Source: Styela clava
Lineage: Eukaryota; Chordata; Ascidiacea; Stolidobranchia; Styelidae
NCBI RefSeq assembly: GCF_964204865.1
Contig: NC_135263.1
Coordinates: forward strand, 11,515,426-11,579,425
Reading direction: 5' to 3'
DNA: 64,000 nucleotides
Position 1 is the first letter of the stretch. Every line of letters starts with the position of its first letter. The notes beneath the pieces were generated by a model. It was not told where the DNA came from, did no database searches, and worked only from the letters and a program-made list of their open reading frames with translations. This document shows positions 39,552 through 50,949 of this stretch, in pieces. The position numbers and the translations under genes are program-made.

Positions 39552-40710
39552 TTCAACAAAACTATAAACCCGGCGATAATTATAGCTAAAATGTAGCAAT
39601 TCACAATTTTATTTATGGAATTTGCAAATTCACCAGTTTCTTGTCCATTTTGATATTGTCACGCCCTAATTATTAGTGCAAAAAATACTCCCCTTCTTCC
39701 GCGGCGGTTTGACGGGTTCTTTGTTCCATTCTTCAGAAAGTTCTGACACGGGGGAGATAGAATACTGAATCCGGAGGGTTGAATCCCTGTCTACTTACTG
39801 GTGATTTTCCGTTTTGAAATGCGTGAAACATTCTCTATTTTAAATTAAATGACGTTTCGCGGGCTAGAGTTCTCCCCGTTCCAGTGTTCCAGACGTTAGT
39901 TAGACGATAGATAAAACATTAGATTAATAATTTTCGTGACGCCCCGTTTTCGAAAATACAAAGTTATATCGCAAAAAATGCGTTATGATACATTTGGAAT
40001 GAAACATTATTTACGGTTAATTCAGATCATATTTTACTCTTCATTCAAAATACAGTTGTATCTCGAAAAATGTGTTTTGTTACATTTAAAATAAAACCTT
40101 TTTGCGATTAATTTGGATCAAATTTTACCTTTCACGGCAACCCGTTTCCGAAAATACAAAGTTATATCACAAAAAAATGCGTTTTGTTACATTTATTTTG
40201 CATTCCCAATAAAATACATATTTTCCCTAATTAAGGTCGTCGATGAATCTGTTCATGTCGTTCAAGCTCGACACACGTTTGGACGAGTGTGGGGCGGTTT
40301 TTTGGTCGACGATAAATTAAAAAGTTGCCACACGTTATTTGTATAACGATAATAACTGAAAATTAAGATTTTATAATAGAAGTGAATTTGTCTCAAGATG
40401 GTATTTTACGATTCCTGCCCACAGAAAATAAACACGCTGACAGGCTTGGTTATAACTGATATTCGTTTAATTTATTTTACACTATCAATAAACGCGCCAC
40501 ACCAATTGCGACCATATAAATTGCAGTCGCATCGGTATGGACTGTATGTTTTTGGCGCTCTCACATTAATAATAATTTTCAACAAAACAATACCCCGACG
40601 GTCATTAAAGCTGAATTCGTTACCGAATAATTCACAATTTTATTTACGAAATTTGCAATTTCAAGATCTCACTTGACGATTTTGATGTTGTCATGCCCTA
40701 ATTATTACTG
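39552..40710 (+). repeat. Direct repeat pair, 39552-39680 and 40577-40710
   Basis: Both blocks read TTCAACAAAAC, then CCCGGCGAT/CCCGACGGT, CAATTCACAATTTTATTTA or a close variant, and TGTCACGCCCTAATTATTA/TGTCATGCCCTAATTATTA. Spacing is about 1,025 bp, so an internal duplication has lengthened the hAT element. Confidence 0.7.
39940..40215. repeat. Three-copy tandem repeat, about 95-105 bp period
   Basis: Units are marked by (A)AAATACA...GTTATATC(G/A)CAAAAAATG at about 39953, 40047 and 40151. Each is followed by GCGTT(A/T)TG(A/T)TACATTT or a close variant. The array is inside the 4.6-kb hAT element. Confidence 0.75.
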
Positions 40711-42079
40711 CTTAAATGCCTCAAAATACAACAAATGTAATCATTTTCGACGATAACAGGCGCAACAATTCGTAAACGAGCCGTTATAACGAAACTCGCG
40801 ATTGATTTTACCTCTCTCTTGTTTACAATTTTAACATCCCGCCGGCCATGTATGGTCGAATAAAATGTTCACATATTCGAAACATGACTTGGCCAGGGAT
40901 GGAAGGGATCACTAAAGAGCTAATAGAAAGTACATACGCGAGGGTATGATATTAATATCGAGAATATTTGTGAGCATATCACAGGACGGAAATATTTTGC
41001 ACCCGGCTGTTTGTTGGCAAAACAACGATACGCTAAAGTTAATTGATCGAATACAGGGAAGTATTTATTTATCATATACTTGCGAACATCGAGGTTTTGG
41101 CGGAATTGTACGATCATGTTGTCTGTCTTAAATAATAACTTTTTCAATAAATGTTCATTTTTCTTTTGCGTCTTTATTATATGTCGGGTTTTCATTTATT
41201 TTAAATTCGAAATTGTCCGAAATACTCCAACAGGTGTATAAGTACAATAATAATAGTACTTACCAGGGAAGTTTAATAAACACGATGTGTAAAGGGCGTC
41301 GTAACTCCCGTTTATTATAAATTTTTTTACATTCTGCTTAAAAAACAACGCACGTAACTCTCGCGACCAAATCTTTTTGTTTTGTATGGCATCGTCTTGG
41401 CGACGAATTTATTGCCGACTGAATTTTAATTGTGTTTTAGGAAAAGTTATTTTCTGTTTGTTGGTTTCTAAACTTCACAAACTTGGGTAGCAATTACTAT
41501 TAATGTGAGATTTGTGCATATAAACTATTGAATATCGCGACTGGATGTCCGATATCTGAGAATGCGTAATTCTCTTTCAACATTAATTTTCAGGATATCA
41601 GCGGTCATGTGGTCGAATAAAAATTATTTATCAAATGGATTGGTATTTCGAGACACTCTCAAAATTATTTGGGATCCACTATCATATCATTCGTTTATTT
41701 TTTATATTCATGTTTTTCTCAAGAATCACCCTCGTTATATTTAGTGTACCTTCGCAAAAGAAAACTCTTTGGTGTCATCGTTCCTATTAGTGTAATTGAA
41801 ATATATGGAAATCTCGCAAGTGGCGTTGTGATGCGAATATTTGATACTAGGTCAGCAGCATTACAAAGAGTGCTATTTATGAATGCTGAAAGTACATGAC
41901 ATTACTAAACATTTTGCCAATATATGATGTTTTCTGCCCGATTTAAACTAACTCGCAAGCAAACCAAGGCATGTCGACATATAAAAATTACTTGTCTTTG
42001 GGTAAGCTCTGAAATAGTATAATATAAATGTAAATGAGAAATTAGGTCACGCTAGCTCACGAAACGGAGGATTTTCAAA

Positions 42080-42225
42080 GTGATCTTGTGTAATATTTCG
42101 GAGAAAAAAGTTTGAAAGAGTAGGTCAACCTATATCCTAAAACAGGGTAATATATATATAATAATCTTGCTGTAATATTTCGGGGAGGGAACGTAGGTTA
42201 ACCTATCTTTTAAAACAGTGGGTGG
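42080..42225 (+). repeat. Two-copy tandem repeat near the right end of the hAT element
   Basis: TGTAATATTTCGG(A/G)G(A/G)... then AGGT(C/T)AACCTAT...TAAAACAG occurs twice, about 80 bases apart. Confidence 0.6.
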
Positions 42226-43358
42226 CGACTTTCAAAGTGGTTCAAAATCACAAATTAATAATTATCAGATTAGGTTTAGGGGTAAATCGAAAAGTTGAAT
42301 TTCCAGCGCACCTAACCCTAATTAGTTGATTGCTATTTATATTTGGGGGGGGGGATTTATTTTGCACGGGATTTGTACAAACGATCCACCCTGTAACTAA
42401 TATGGTTTCCAGCCTGCCTCGTGTCTGTTAGATGGAAGGAGTAACAAATGTGAAGTCTTTGCTGTTTACGCGAGTAAGCAACTGACACCGTGATACATTG
42501 CATGAAAGTTTTGTCGGGGCAGGTGTTAGCAGATGTCATTTCGTTGCCGATGAATTCGCTTGTTTTGATTAAACACGAATTCGCTTAAAGATAACTCGGA
42601 AAAGGCTTCTCTTTAATTCATAATATTAACCGGAGGAGCGCTTTTTCGAGTATCTATGCCCTTTTAAATAGGTTATATGGAAGGCTAGGGCACCTAACTT
42701 GTTAAAATCGGCAAAAGCACTTTCGCACTTTTTTTTTCGACTGCGAAGCACTTTCGCACTCATAATTTGCTTAGAGTTAACACTGCTTCAGACGCAATAA
42801 TAAACATAAATATCGCCCCTAGGTATATTCCCTTTTCGAGATAGAGGGAGAAACAATTACTATGATTGAAACTACCCAAATTTATTTACATATGACTACT
42901 TCAAAATTATCGGGAATGAAATGATGCCACTATAAAAATTTAAGCATTTTCTAGTCTAGGCTTGCTATACTGTACTGTACTCGTTTAGATTTCTCACTCA
43001 GATCCATATCTAAAAGTTATCGATATACGGGCGTCAATCAACATACAGTTCTAGACATTAGTTCATCACAGCGTGAAAATCTTTACACCCGAACAAAATG
43101 TTTATTGAGGCGCACTACGTTGACGAACTAATTTATTGAGCAATTAGAGAGCTGCCAGCTGAAAAGTGCCACGCCTGTTTTGTTATAACGCACGAAAAAC
43201 CAACAGCTGTCTTAACATGTATCTTTCACCGCAATGAAAATAAGTTAGTTCTGCAGCAAATTTAAAAATTCATTTCAGCCTTGTACTAAAATGCCACTAC
43301 CATCACAATGCAACCAGCTGCTTTATTACTCAATAAAAGTCAGTTTTTTCGGAATATT

Positions 43359-43448
43359 TCATGCCTGGAATAACGCAGGATTTATGTTACCTTCCGCCCA
43401 GTCATTGAATATTACTAAATTAATTTCTAGCAACTTCGCTGAGTCTAT
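43359..43448 (-). CDS. Tentative 3' exon of the helix-hairpin-helix gene
   Basis: It fits the phase left open at 47922 and reads SAKLLEINLVIFNDWAEG, ending ALFQA and TGA. A minus-strand AATAAA lies about 35 bases on. A run of this length is not rare by chance, so this is only a candidate. Confidence 0.2.
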   Translation of the reverse strand: MDSAKLLEINLVIFNDWAEGNINPALFQA

Positions 43449-44965
43449 GAATTGAAATATGATCTGACGAACATATTGCATAACCATAAAGTACATATTG
43501 GTAAAATCACGCAATCATAATTACAACTTTCTGTGATAACTAAACGGTATAATAAACTATTTACTTTTTTACCCGGACTTAAAAAGAGTGTATCCATCGA
43601 CCCCTCGGTAATAATGATACCAAATTGTTTCGCTCGTGCATATATATTGGGCATTAATGATCGGTGTTATTGTATACAAATGAGCAAGGACGGCGATGTA
43701 TTTCCGTTGCCTTTTTCAAAAGCGTTACGCTGGTATAGTTTGATCAAACAGTCGGACGCGACGCGACTTCAAACCAAAATAATTACAAGTTACAGATTTA
43801 CATTGTTGTTTGACGACGCTAGCAGACGTGGCGTGACGAAACAATGGGTCGGCTTTTCGTATCTTCGTCTGCCGCCTCAGCCCCAAGAACACAACCGAGG
43901 GTTGTTGAGGATAAGTGCAAGAGTTATGAAACACATGTCTGCAATGTCTCACTTTAACCATGGTTGGCACTGATTTATTATAGCGTTGAATTCGTATGAG
44001 TATTTAATTACAGTTGAACTATATAAGATAACATATGGCAAAAATTCCTTAAAATGTATAAATATTGTGCCGTGTGTTTCCCTAAATCTGATTCCAGGAA
44101 GGTAATCATTCATCAAAAAGCTTATTCTTGTTCTTGCGGATAATATTGAAATGAAAATCAGCTCTCCCGGATTAAATCTATTTTTAGACGTTTAAACCCA
44201 AATATATGTTTCTACTTTTACTTTTTGGGAAAAGTCGGTCCTCTCAAATCTATGTTCGCGCACAAGAACTTCGTGGCTACTTTTTCATAACAATTCCTCC
44301 GTACAAACGTTTTAATAAAACTACATTCCTACAAAATTAAGTGCTCGAAAGAGTACATTTTCGCTAAAAATACGTTGACGCAAAAGTTCTTTCTCGTACA
44401 ACTAGATGTTCCCGTTTTCACAAAATGTTTTCTTGTACGATGACTGCTTCTGATAACTCTGAGCATGGAATCAAAATAGCTGAGCGAAAGAAAATATATT
44501 TACCTGTGAACGGGAATAGTTGAATCGATAGTAAATGCATTACCTCGGTATCGACTGAAAATAACCGGAAAGACCAACCGCAAAAGGCAACAGCGGAACG
44601 ATACACGTGCCCAATGCCCTGACTTTCCACACTCTCAATAAACGTAAAATCTACCTGACTTTCTTTTGATAATATTGAACAATATTCTGCGAAGATGATA
44701 TGAAATAATTTTGGGCTGGCAGCGTCCTAGCAGAGAAATGAAATTGGGCTGAAGTTCAACTTGTAGGTATAACCAAAAATATTTCTATAAAATCTATACT
44801 ATGACCAAACTAGGATAAATCAAGCAAGATACCCCGATGAGTCATGAGCTGTGAGTAAATAACTGCAATTTCTACGCTCTTATAAGTTCAAACTACTGTA
44901 CAGTAACAGACATTCGCTTCTTGGTTAGTTCCGACGATTTCGACAGACAGCATGCAGCTGCCGTG

Positions 44966-45125
44966 ATGTCGGAAATAACAAAGCGTCAGCGGGTTGCCTG
45001 TTGCAAAAATTGTGACGTCGCATATGCAGACGAGGTTTTGAGCGATGTCGATGAAAGAATAGTGACTGGAATGTCATCGACTTATCACATTAAAGAAGAT
45101 CCTAAAAATTGCATTTATCAAACAT
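44966..45125 (+). CDS. Possible lone first exon, product unrecognised
   Basis: ATG 44966 opens MSEITKRQRVACCKNCDVAY and continues for 53 codons to a good donor (ACAT|GTAAGG). The stretch is less AT-rich than its surroundings. Two Cys pairs (CCKNC and an end QTC) are suggestive but match no finger that I know. I could not find a following exon, so this may be chance or part of an old element. Confidence 0.2.
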
Positions 45126-46959
45126 GTAAGGTCAAAGGTATAAAAAGTCGGCGTTTCGGAACAAAACAGCTTTTGAAATTGAAAAACCTAAAATACCAAA
45201 AGCAACATTACCATACTTCAAGTCATTTATTATTTTGTATTATTTTTATATGTACGGTATATAAATTTGAAAACATCGGATATGATAATAGTAAAACTCA
45301 ATCGACCGTATTGACTAATATGAATCTAACTCTTCGCTGTAAACGTATTACAAAACATTTCGGTTGCATAACAACGATTACGTCAAAAGCAGTCCGATCA
45401 GTCAACGTATGATATATACCAGACGACGATTAAAATTTTTTATCGTTTATGTAATAGTATTTCGTGGGTGCCAATAACTGCTATGTTATTTTTTATAGTT
45501 AGCAAAATTGTTTTTGTTGAATAAGAGACTATAGAATAAAAGTGTAACATGAAAAAACGCGTAGCATGAAGAACTTGGAATTTTTTATGGAAAATATTTC
45601 CTTTTTCGTCGAAAATAGCCAAAATTATCAACAAAAAAAGCATAATTCAACGTTATCCCGAAACATTGCACAACTTTCGGAAAGGTTCGACACGTTTACA
45701 TGTAAACGGATATTGCGACGTCATATTGTCGAATCGTAAGTAAGGGCGTTCGCCTTGCGAAATGGACGACTTCGCCAGTTCATTGAAGCACGTGATAATA
45801 CGGCGCGTGATGCGAGTCTTACTAGTAACTAAGGTGTGTCGTATGAACGGAACACTAGGCCGTTGACACAAAATTGAAACAGCGAAACTATGGCTTATCA
45901 TTCATTATACTGCCCAGGCAGGTATGATGCAAGGCAGATTACCCGTTATAGCTGTCATATAAAATCGTTTTCTAAACAGCCTAAAAGCATTTTATCATTG
46001 CATTGGCAATATACAAAACATAACCGCTAAGCTAAGTATGAGAAACATGTTGTGTACTAGTATGTAATACAACCGTAACCTGTTTTGAATGATGAACATT
46101 CCCAATGGGATTATTTGTTAAAATTCAACGCCTTTTATGATGTTGCTGCAATGAACTGATCTTTAATTTGTTCAAACGAAAGGTTCAAGAATGCTATGTA
46201 ACACAAGCTAAGTGGAACTATTGTATATCAATGACCATGTTTTTCGGTCAATTTGAACATTTATACATTAAAAGCAGAAATAGGGATTTTCAATTATTAA
46301 CCACGTATATATGTGCAATATAAATCAAAATGGCCAAAAAAGTAATAGCTACCGGCCAATGATCAATCTTTACCCAACCATTTATCATTTTTAATATATT
46401 TATGGAAAAAAAACTTGAGACTTGGTAATTAAAGGAAACCTTATAAGCGATGCAAAAACGAATTTGCATATTGTTGTAATGCTGTTTACATAATTTTGAT
46501 TTAAATTACATGAGTTGTATAATGAACAAAACCTGAATATTCATATTTGAATGGATAATAACAAAATTTATCATAATTTTCTCAAATTCACCAGATAGAA
46601 TCAGACTTGGCCACGGCCAACCTCCCAAAATAATTCGAACAAAACCTAAATATTCATATTCATCAGATAGAATCGGACTTTGCCAAATTTCGAAATAGAA
46701 CACATTCTTGTACAGTGATAATTCTGTAGTGGAACATAATTCGTTCAGGAGTGATGTTCGAATATCGATTTGTTCGAGTATCGAAAATTTTTTGCCATAA
46801 GAAACAATGGTAATTATTTTTAATCGTTCTTACGCATTCCGAAATACCAAAAATATTAACAAAACGAACGTAGAACAATATTTATTTAAATGTGTACAAA
46901 ATAAGAATTAAACAAAAAATTTTGTATCAGTTAATATACTGGGGCTCTATAGGGTTCGT

Positions 46960-47135
46960 TTTTTGTATGCGATGACGTCATCAAAAATTGAGCGCACCTT
47001 GAGTAGGTTCCGCTTTCACGATAGTCGTGAAGATTGCCTTACCGGGTGTTTATCGTGACAGATACTGTACATACACATACTACTTCATTATGGCCTTAGT
47101 GCCCATATATTTGAGCATTGCTCTCTTGTTAAATG
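46960..47135 (+). repeat. Dispersed repeat, copy 1 of 2
   Basis: It shares an ATGACGTCAT-type word and the block GTGCCCATATATTTGAGCAT then TGCTCTCTTGTTAAA with 55620-55800 (GTGTCCATATATTTGGGCAT then AGCTCTCTTGTTAAA). Element type unknown. Confidence 0.5.
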
Positions 47136-47333
47136 GTCAAGAGGCAGCTGAAATGCGTGTTCGGGTGACGTCATCTCACTCGGAGGTGCGATCGGTGTTC
47201 GGGCACTGAGTTTCCGTTTGATATCCAGGAATTTTTGACTAGATATTTTTGCTCGGCAACTGAATTATTCAAGTATCGACTCGTTCGATTCCAAGGTATG
47301 GATGTAATTCCAATATCAGAATGCATCCTAGGG

Positions 47334-47611
47334 CAGAGGGATGGACAAAGTTTTTGATGCAGAGGGCCGCATTGAGAAATGTACCATATATTTACCTTCA
47401 GTTAAAATTTAATACAGCTGCCATTGTTGAAACAGGAATAAACAAAAAAAATTAACATTTTTTTTAACTATTCATAGTTTGGATATTCCAAAAAAGCACA
47501 TCTAAATTTTGTATATATTAGTGAAAAATTACTCCAAGAGCAAGCGCGCCGTACAAAATGCTTTGGCATGTCGAATGTGACCCACAGGCCGTTAACTGTC
47601 CATCCCTTCTC
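47334..47611. mobile_element. Probable decayed hAT-type MITE
   Basis: Left CAGAGGGATGGACAA and right (read inward) GAGAAGGGATGGACAG are near-inverted. GGGCCGCAT and GTGACCCACAGGCCG words lie just inside, as in other hAT MITEs. No target-site duplication is clear. Confidence 0.4.
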
Positions 47612-47921
47612 AGGATGTGGATGGAATTTCTAGGACTTGATGTTTGAGCACACAGAATGACAAATTGGGAAAATACCAAAAAAAAAATTTTTTGGGTTGA
47701 TTTACAATGTAACTCATTTTTACATTTACATACTCATTTACCAACAACTCATTTTGTTCCTGAAATGTCCAATATCAATAGAAATAATGTAATAAAATTA
47801 TGTCGAAGAGAAACAATTCGGAATTAATTTAGGATAATATTGAATGTTGTGAAATTCAGGTTTAAAGTCGAATAAAGTTTGAGATTGAAAGTTTTGAAAG
47901 ACTTCAATAATCATACTGTAC

Positions 47922-48908
47922 CTGCTAACATCAACTCCGATACGGATAAATCTCCTTCCTCAAGGGGTTCGTCATCACTTAGCTCGTGTAAAGCCTTGAT
48001 TTCGCTCGCTCTACTTGATACACAGAGTAATACACCTTGATTTCTTTCTAGAATACATTGTGTGATTCCAGGAACATCAGTCAATTCACACAACTTCTTG
48101 AACTTTCCAACAGTCTAATACAAAAATAAAAGATCATATTTCTGTCACAATGTTAAAAATTTACTATAGCGGTATAAGAATTGATCAATTTTTACAATCG
48201 AAACAAAAAAGGGACAAAGGCTATCGAAGTGATTTGATTTTTAATCGCTGAAAAATGAGTAGGAATGGAAATGGTTGGGTGAATTGTTTTGGCGCTTCAT
48301 GTAGCCAAATCTTTCTTGCATTTGCTTGGTCACACAATTCTCAGAAAAAGACAATGACTTTGATGCAAGCTGGCTTGCAATCAAATCACATTTTAAAATT
48401 TGTCACTCGGTATGAGACATAATTTTTTAAATAAAATGGTTAGGCTAACCAATTTAACGCAGGCACACTTGCGTGGACTTGAAGCATGTTTGACTAATTC
48501 TAGATATAGCTGACACTGACAGTATACTCAGACTGAAGAAAACTTCGACATTTTATTTAGATTTAAAACATTCTAAATTCATACATACTATAGCAATTTT
48601 ATAAAGGTTGAATTATCATAAAACCACAAAAGCTTCGAGGTTTATGGTTAAATCTGCAATATATAAAATATATTTTTCATATTACTATTGAAAATTTTTT
48701 GTACCATTAATAGTGTAATAATTTTGTTATTAATCAGCCATTCTTATTCCAGTATTCATGTGATTTATATTTTAATAAATACAGAAATACTCACTGTTCT
48801 GAATCGAACAATAGCTCGAGCTTTAGATCGTCCAACTCCCTTCAACCTAGTCACAAATTCATCGACTGACGCAGTATTAATATCGACAGCTTCCTCATCG
48901 AACTCCAT
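47922..48908 (-). CDS. Helix-hairpin-helix protein, 5' exons (3' end uncertain)
   Basis: Exon 1 (48795-48908) starts at ATG 48908: MEFDEEAVDINTASVDEFVT then RLKGVGRSKARAIVRFRT. Exon 2 (47922-48114) continues TVGKFKKLCELTDVPGIT and ends LMLAG at donor GTACAG. DINTASVDE...LKGVGRSKARAIVRFR and GKFKKLCELTDVPGI form a ComEA-like paired helix-hairpin-helix, a fold that usually binds DNA. Then comes an acidic part (LSDDEPLEEGDLS). I do not recognise the full gene. A possible last exon is 43359-43448: acceptor ATTCATAG, phase 1, 29 codons, TGA, with AATAAA at 43322-43327. It would need a 4.5-kb intron. Confidence 0.55.
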
Positions 48909-50949
48909 TAAGTTGAGTTGTCAGAAAGTTGGTTCAGTGGTTAGAATCAAGGTCTAAACACAATTAGTTTCCAAAGTGGTACATTTCTTTTAGTTACAGA
49001 CGTCAATAGCAGAGAACTGTTCAAATTACTGTATTTATGGAGAAGTTTTAGGATTGGCACTATCAGACTATACTGCAGTAATGGTCTGAAAATAGATGCA
49101 AACACTTTTGAGTTAAACTAGTCCAATTAAAATTAATACATTTGTAAAGCCATGGAAGTTTTAATAAATGAAAACAATACCGGAATAATGCTGACATTCA
49201 GATTACCTATAACCCAGGTAACCTAAATTTTATCAGGCTGTTCTGCAAAAGACTGAAATCTTTTTAGGAGGTGATTTGGTAAAAACATTGTGCTGTTGTG
49301 AATTGGATTTATCTAGATGTTAATTGGAATAAAAACCGTAGACTAATCCCCTCCTACTGAACTAAATCGCGCCATCACACCAGTCAAAATTTCTAAATCT
49401 CTGATTCCAGACTGCTGATGTTGTCTAAGTTTTTATGTAAAGTCAAGTGTATTTTTTCCAACTGGTCAGTAAATAAATAACCTATAGGTAGTCTATATCC
49501 GTGAAAATGTGCCTATTCACAGATTTAACAGACGTGAAACTCTGTAACAGCACTCACCATACAGATGATAACATCACTACACCAAGCAATCACACAAATC
49601 AACAAGTGAATAAAATCAGACACCTATTTCAGGTCTCGGTGCAGTGGTGGCGAACTGCTTGACCAATGCTCATCCTTACTGCCATCTACAGGACACGCTA
49701 CTATATTGCAGAAACGGTGGGATTACATACATTACGGATGTCTGTTGTAAAGGCTATTCATGTTCTATCAAAAATATCACCGATGCACATCTAAAACGGT
49801 CGACCAGAGATGAACTTTAGCTGGGATATATATGCCTGAAATGTATTGTTTGGGACTCCCACCACCAGTGAGGACTTCGATGCTTCCACCGACCCGCGCT
49901 TCACATTTTGAATATAACCCCTACAGTAGAATGTTTATAATAGAAAATCCACAAGCCGTGGTATGCATGAAGTTAAGAGACATCTTTTCCTCGTGGTCAA
50001 CACGAAAATCAGATCTTAAAATAGCAAACCTGTCTCAAATAGTCATATTTATTTTTATGCTATACATCAGCAGACACAAGCTGAACCAGTGTAAAGACGT
50101 TTTCACTTTACACCATTCCTTAACTAAATTATATAAACACATCAGAATAGACAATGTTTTATTGCAAAATAACTAGCAGCTTTAATCTGAAGATAACATT
50201 ATTTCAAGACAGAAAAGTATTCCTTTCCAAACTTTCCTCAAGTCAAAAAGCTCAAAATTGAGTAGCACCAGTTTACGATTGAATATGATCACTTCACTTT
50301 CGGACAGAGCAGTGTACCAAGTAAATTTCTACACTTTGAATAGATAGAAATGACTAGAATGCATTATTGGATTATCAAATTGCCTTGTAAAGTTTAAATA
50401 ATAGGCAAGAGATCAGCCAGCATCAATATTATCAAATTGCTATACCTAGACTGCTGAAAAAACTATACTTTTTATCTTTAATTGCAACATAGATGAAAGT
50501 ATATTTTTATACTCAAGGAAGCAAAGACTTTTTCGACAAACTGCAAAATATTCATTTCATTTTGTGTGTAAACATTTGAGAGAGTGTTAACATTCAGAAA
50601 AAGATTGGAAAGCAGAACATATTCCTTTATTCATATTTATTAATGGAGAATGAATAATGACCTTGTAAAAAATATAAAATGACCAGACGATGATAACACA
50701 CAATGTGAAAAGATACAAAATGAGTTGTTGATGTCAGTTTTAAACTGGTTAAAGCAGACTACTAGGTACGAGAACCCATAAAATTCCCTATAATTTCAAA
50801 CTTCAGGTGAAATATCATGGTGTACATAAAAAAATTACACATGAAATGCTGAAAAACAGGTCAGAAACTGCAGATATGATTCTTTGAACTCTCCACACAA
50901 CCAGATAGTTGATGTATAATGAATGACTATAAAAAACATGCCCACTCTC
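48909..50949. other. Spacer, helix-hairpin-helix gene start to ubinuclein 3' end
   Basis: It holds the ubinuclein 3' UTR at the right; minus-strand AATAAA words near 50625 and 50636 could end it. A plus-strand 114-codon frame at 49832-50176 (true ATG, start MPEMYCLGLPPPVRTSMLPP) has no recognisable domain and is probably chance. Nothing else is supported. Confidence 0.4.

Larger units (their letters stand above)
38194..42785. mobile_element. hAT-like transposon, 4.6 kb, with perfect 8-bp target-site duplication
   Basis: The left end is CAGTGTTCACTATTAGC; the right end, read inward, is CAGTGTTAACTCTAAGC (14 of 17 matching). Both are flanked by CTTCAGAC (38186-38193 and 42786-42793), an exact 8-bp duplication as hAT elements make. 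Subterminal GCGAAGCACTTTCGCA-type words are repeated inside both ends. No open frame exceeds about 105 codons and I find no BED finger or hAT dimerisation segment, so the copy looks non-autonomous or with a badly broken transposase. Its inside holds tandem and direct repeats and a 64-codon minus-strand frame. Confidence 0.85.
42794..47333. other. Largely unexplained 4.5-kb region
   Basis: No recognised gene. It contains the possible HhH 3' exon (43359-43448), a GC-richer open region at 43730-43970, a possible exon at 44966-45125 and a repeat block at 46960-47135 (each noted separately). Confidence 0.4.

Noticed and set aside
46506-46703. Minus-strand frame of 65 codons as the next exon of the helix-hairpin-helix gene
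   Set aside because: It is built from a short local duplication (AATATTCATATT, CAGATAGAATC...ACTT) and has no suitable acceptor in phase.
49832-50176. Plus-strand frame of 114 codons with a true ATG
   Set aside because: No domain, splice support or promoter is seen. The second half is ordinary AT-rich filler; kept only as a note in the spacer entry.
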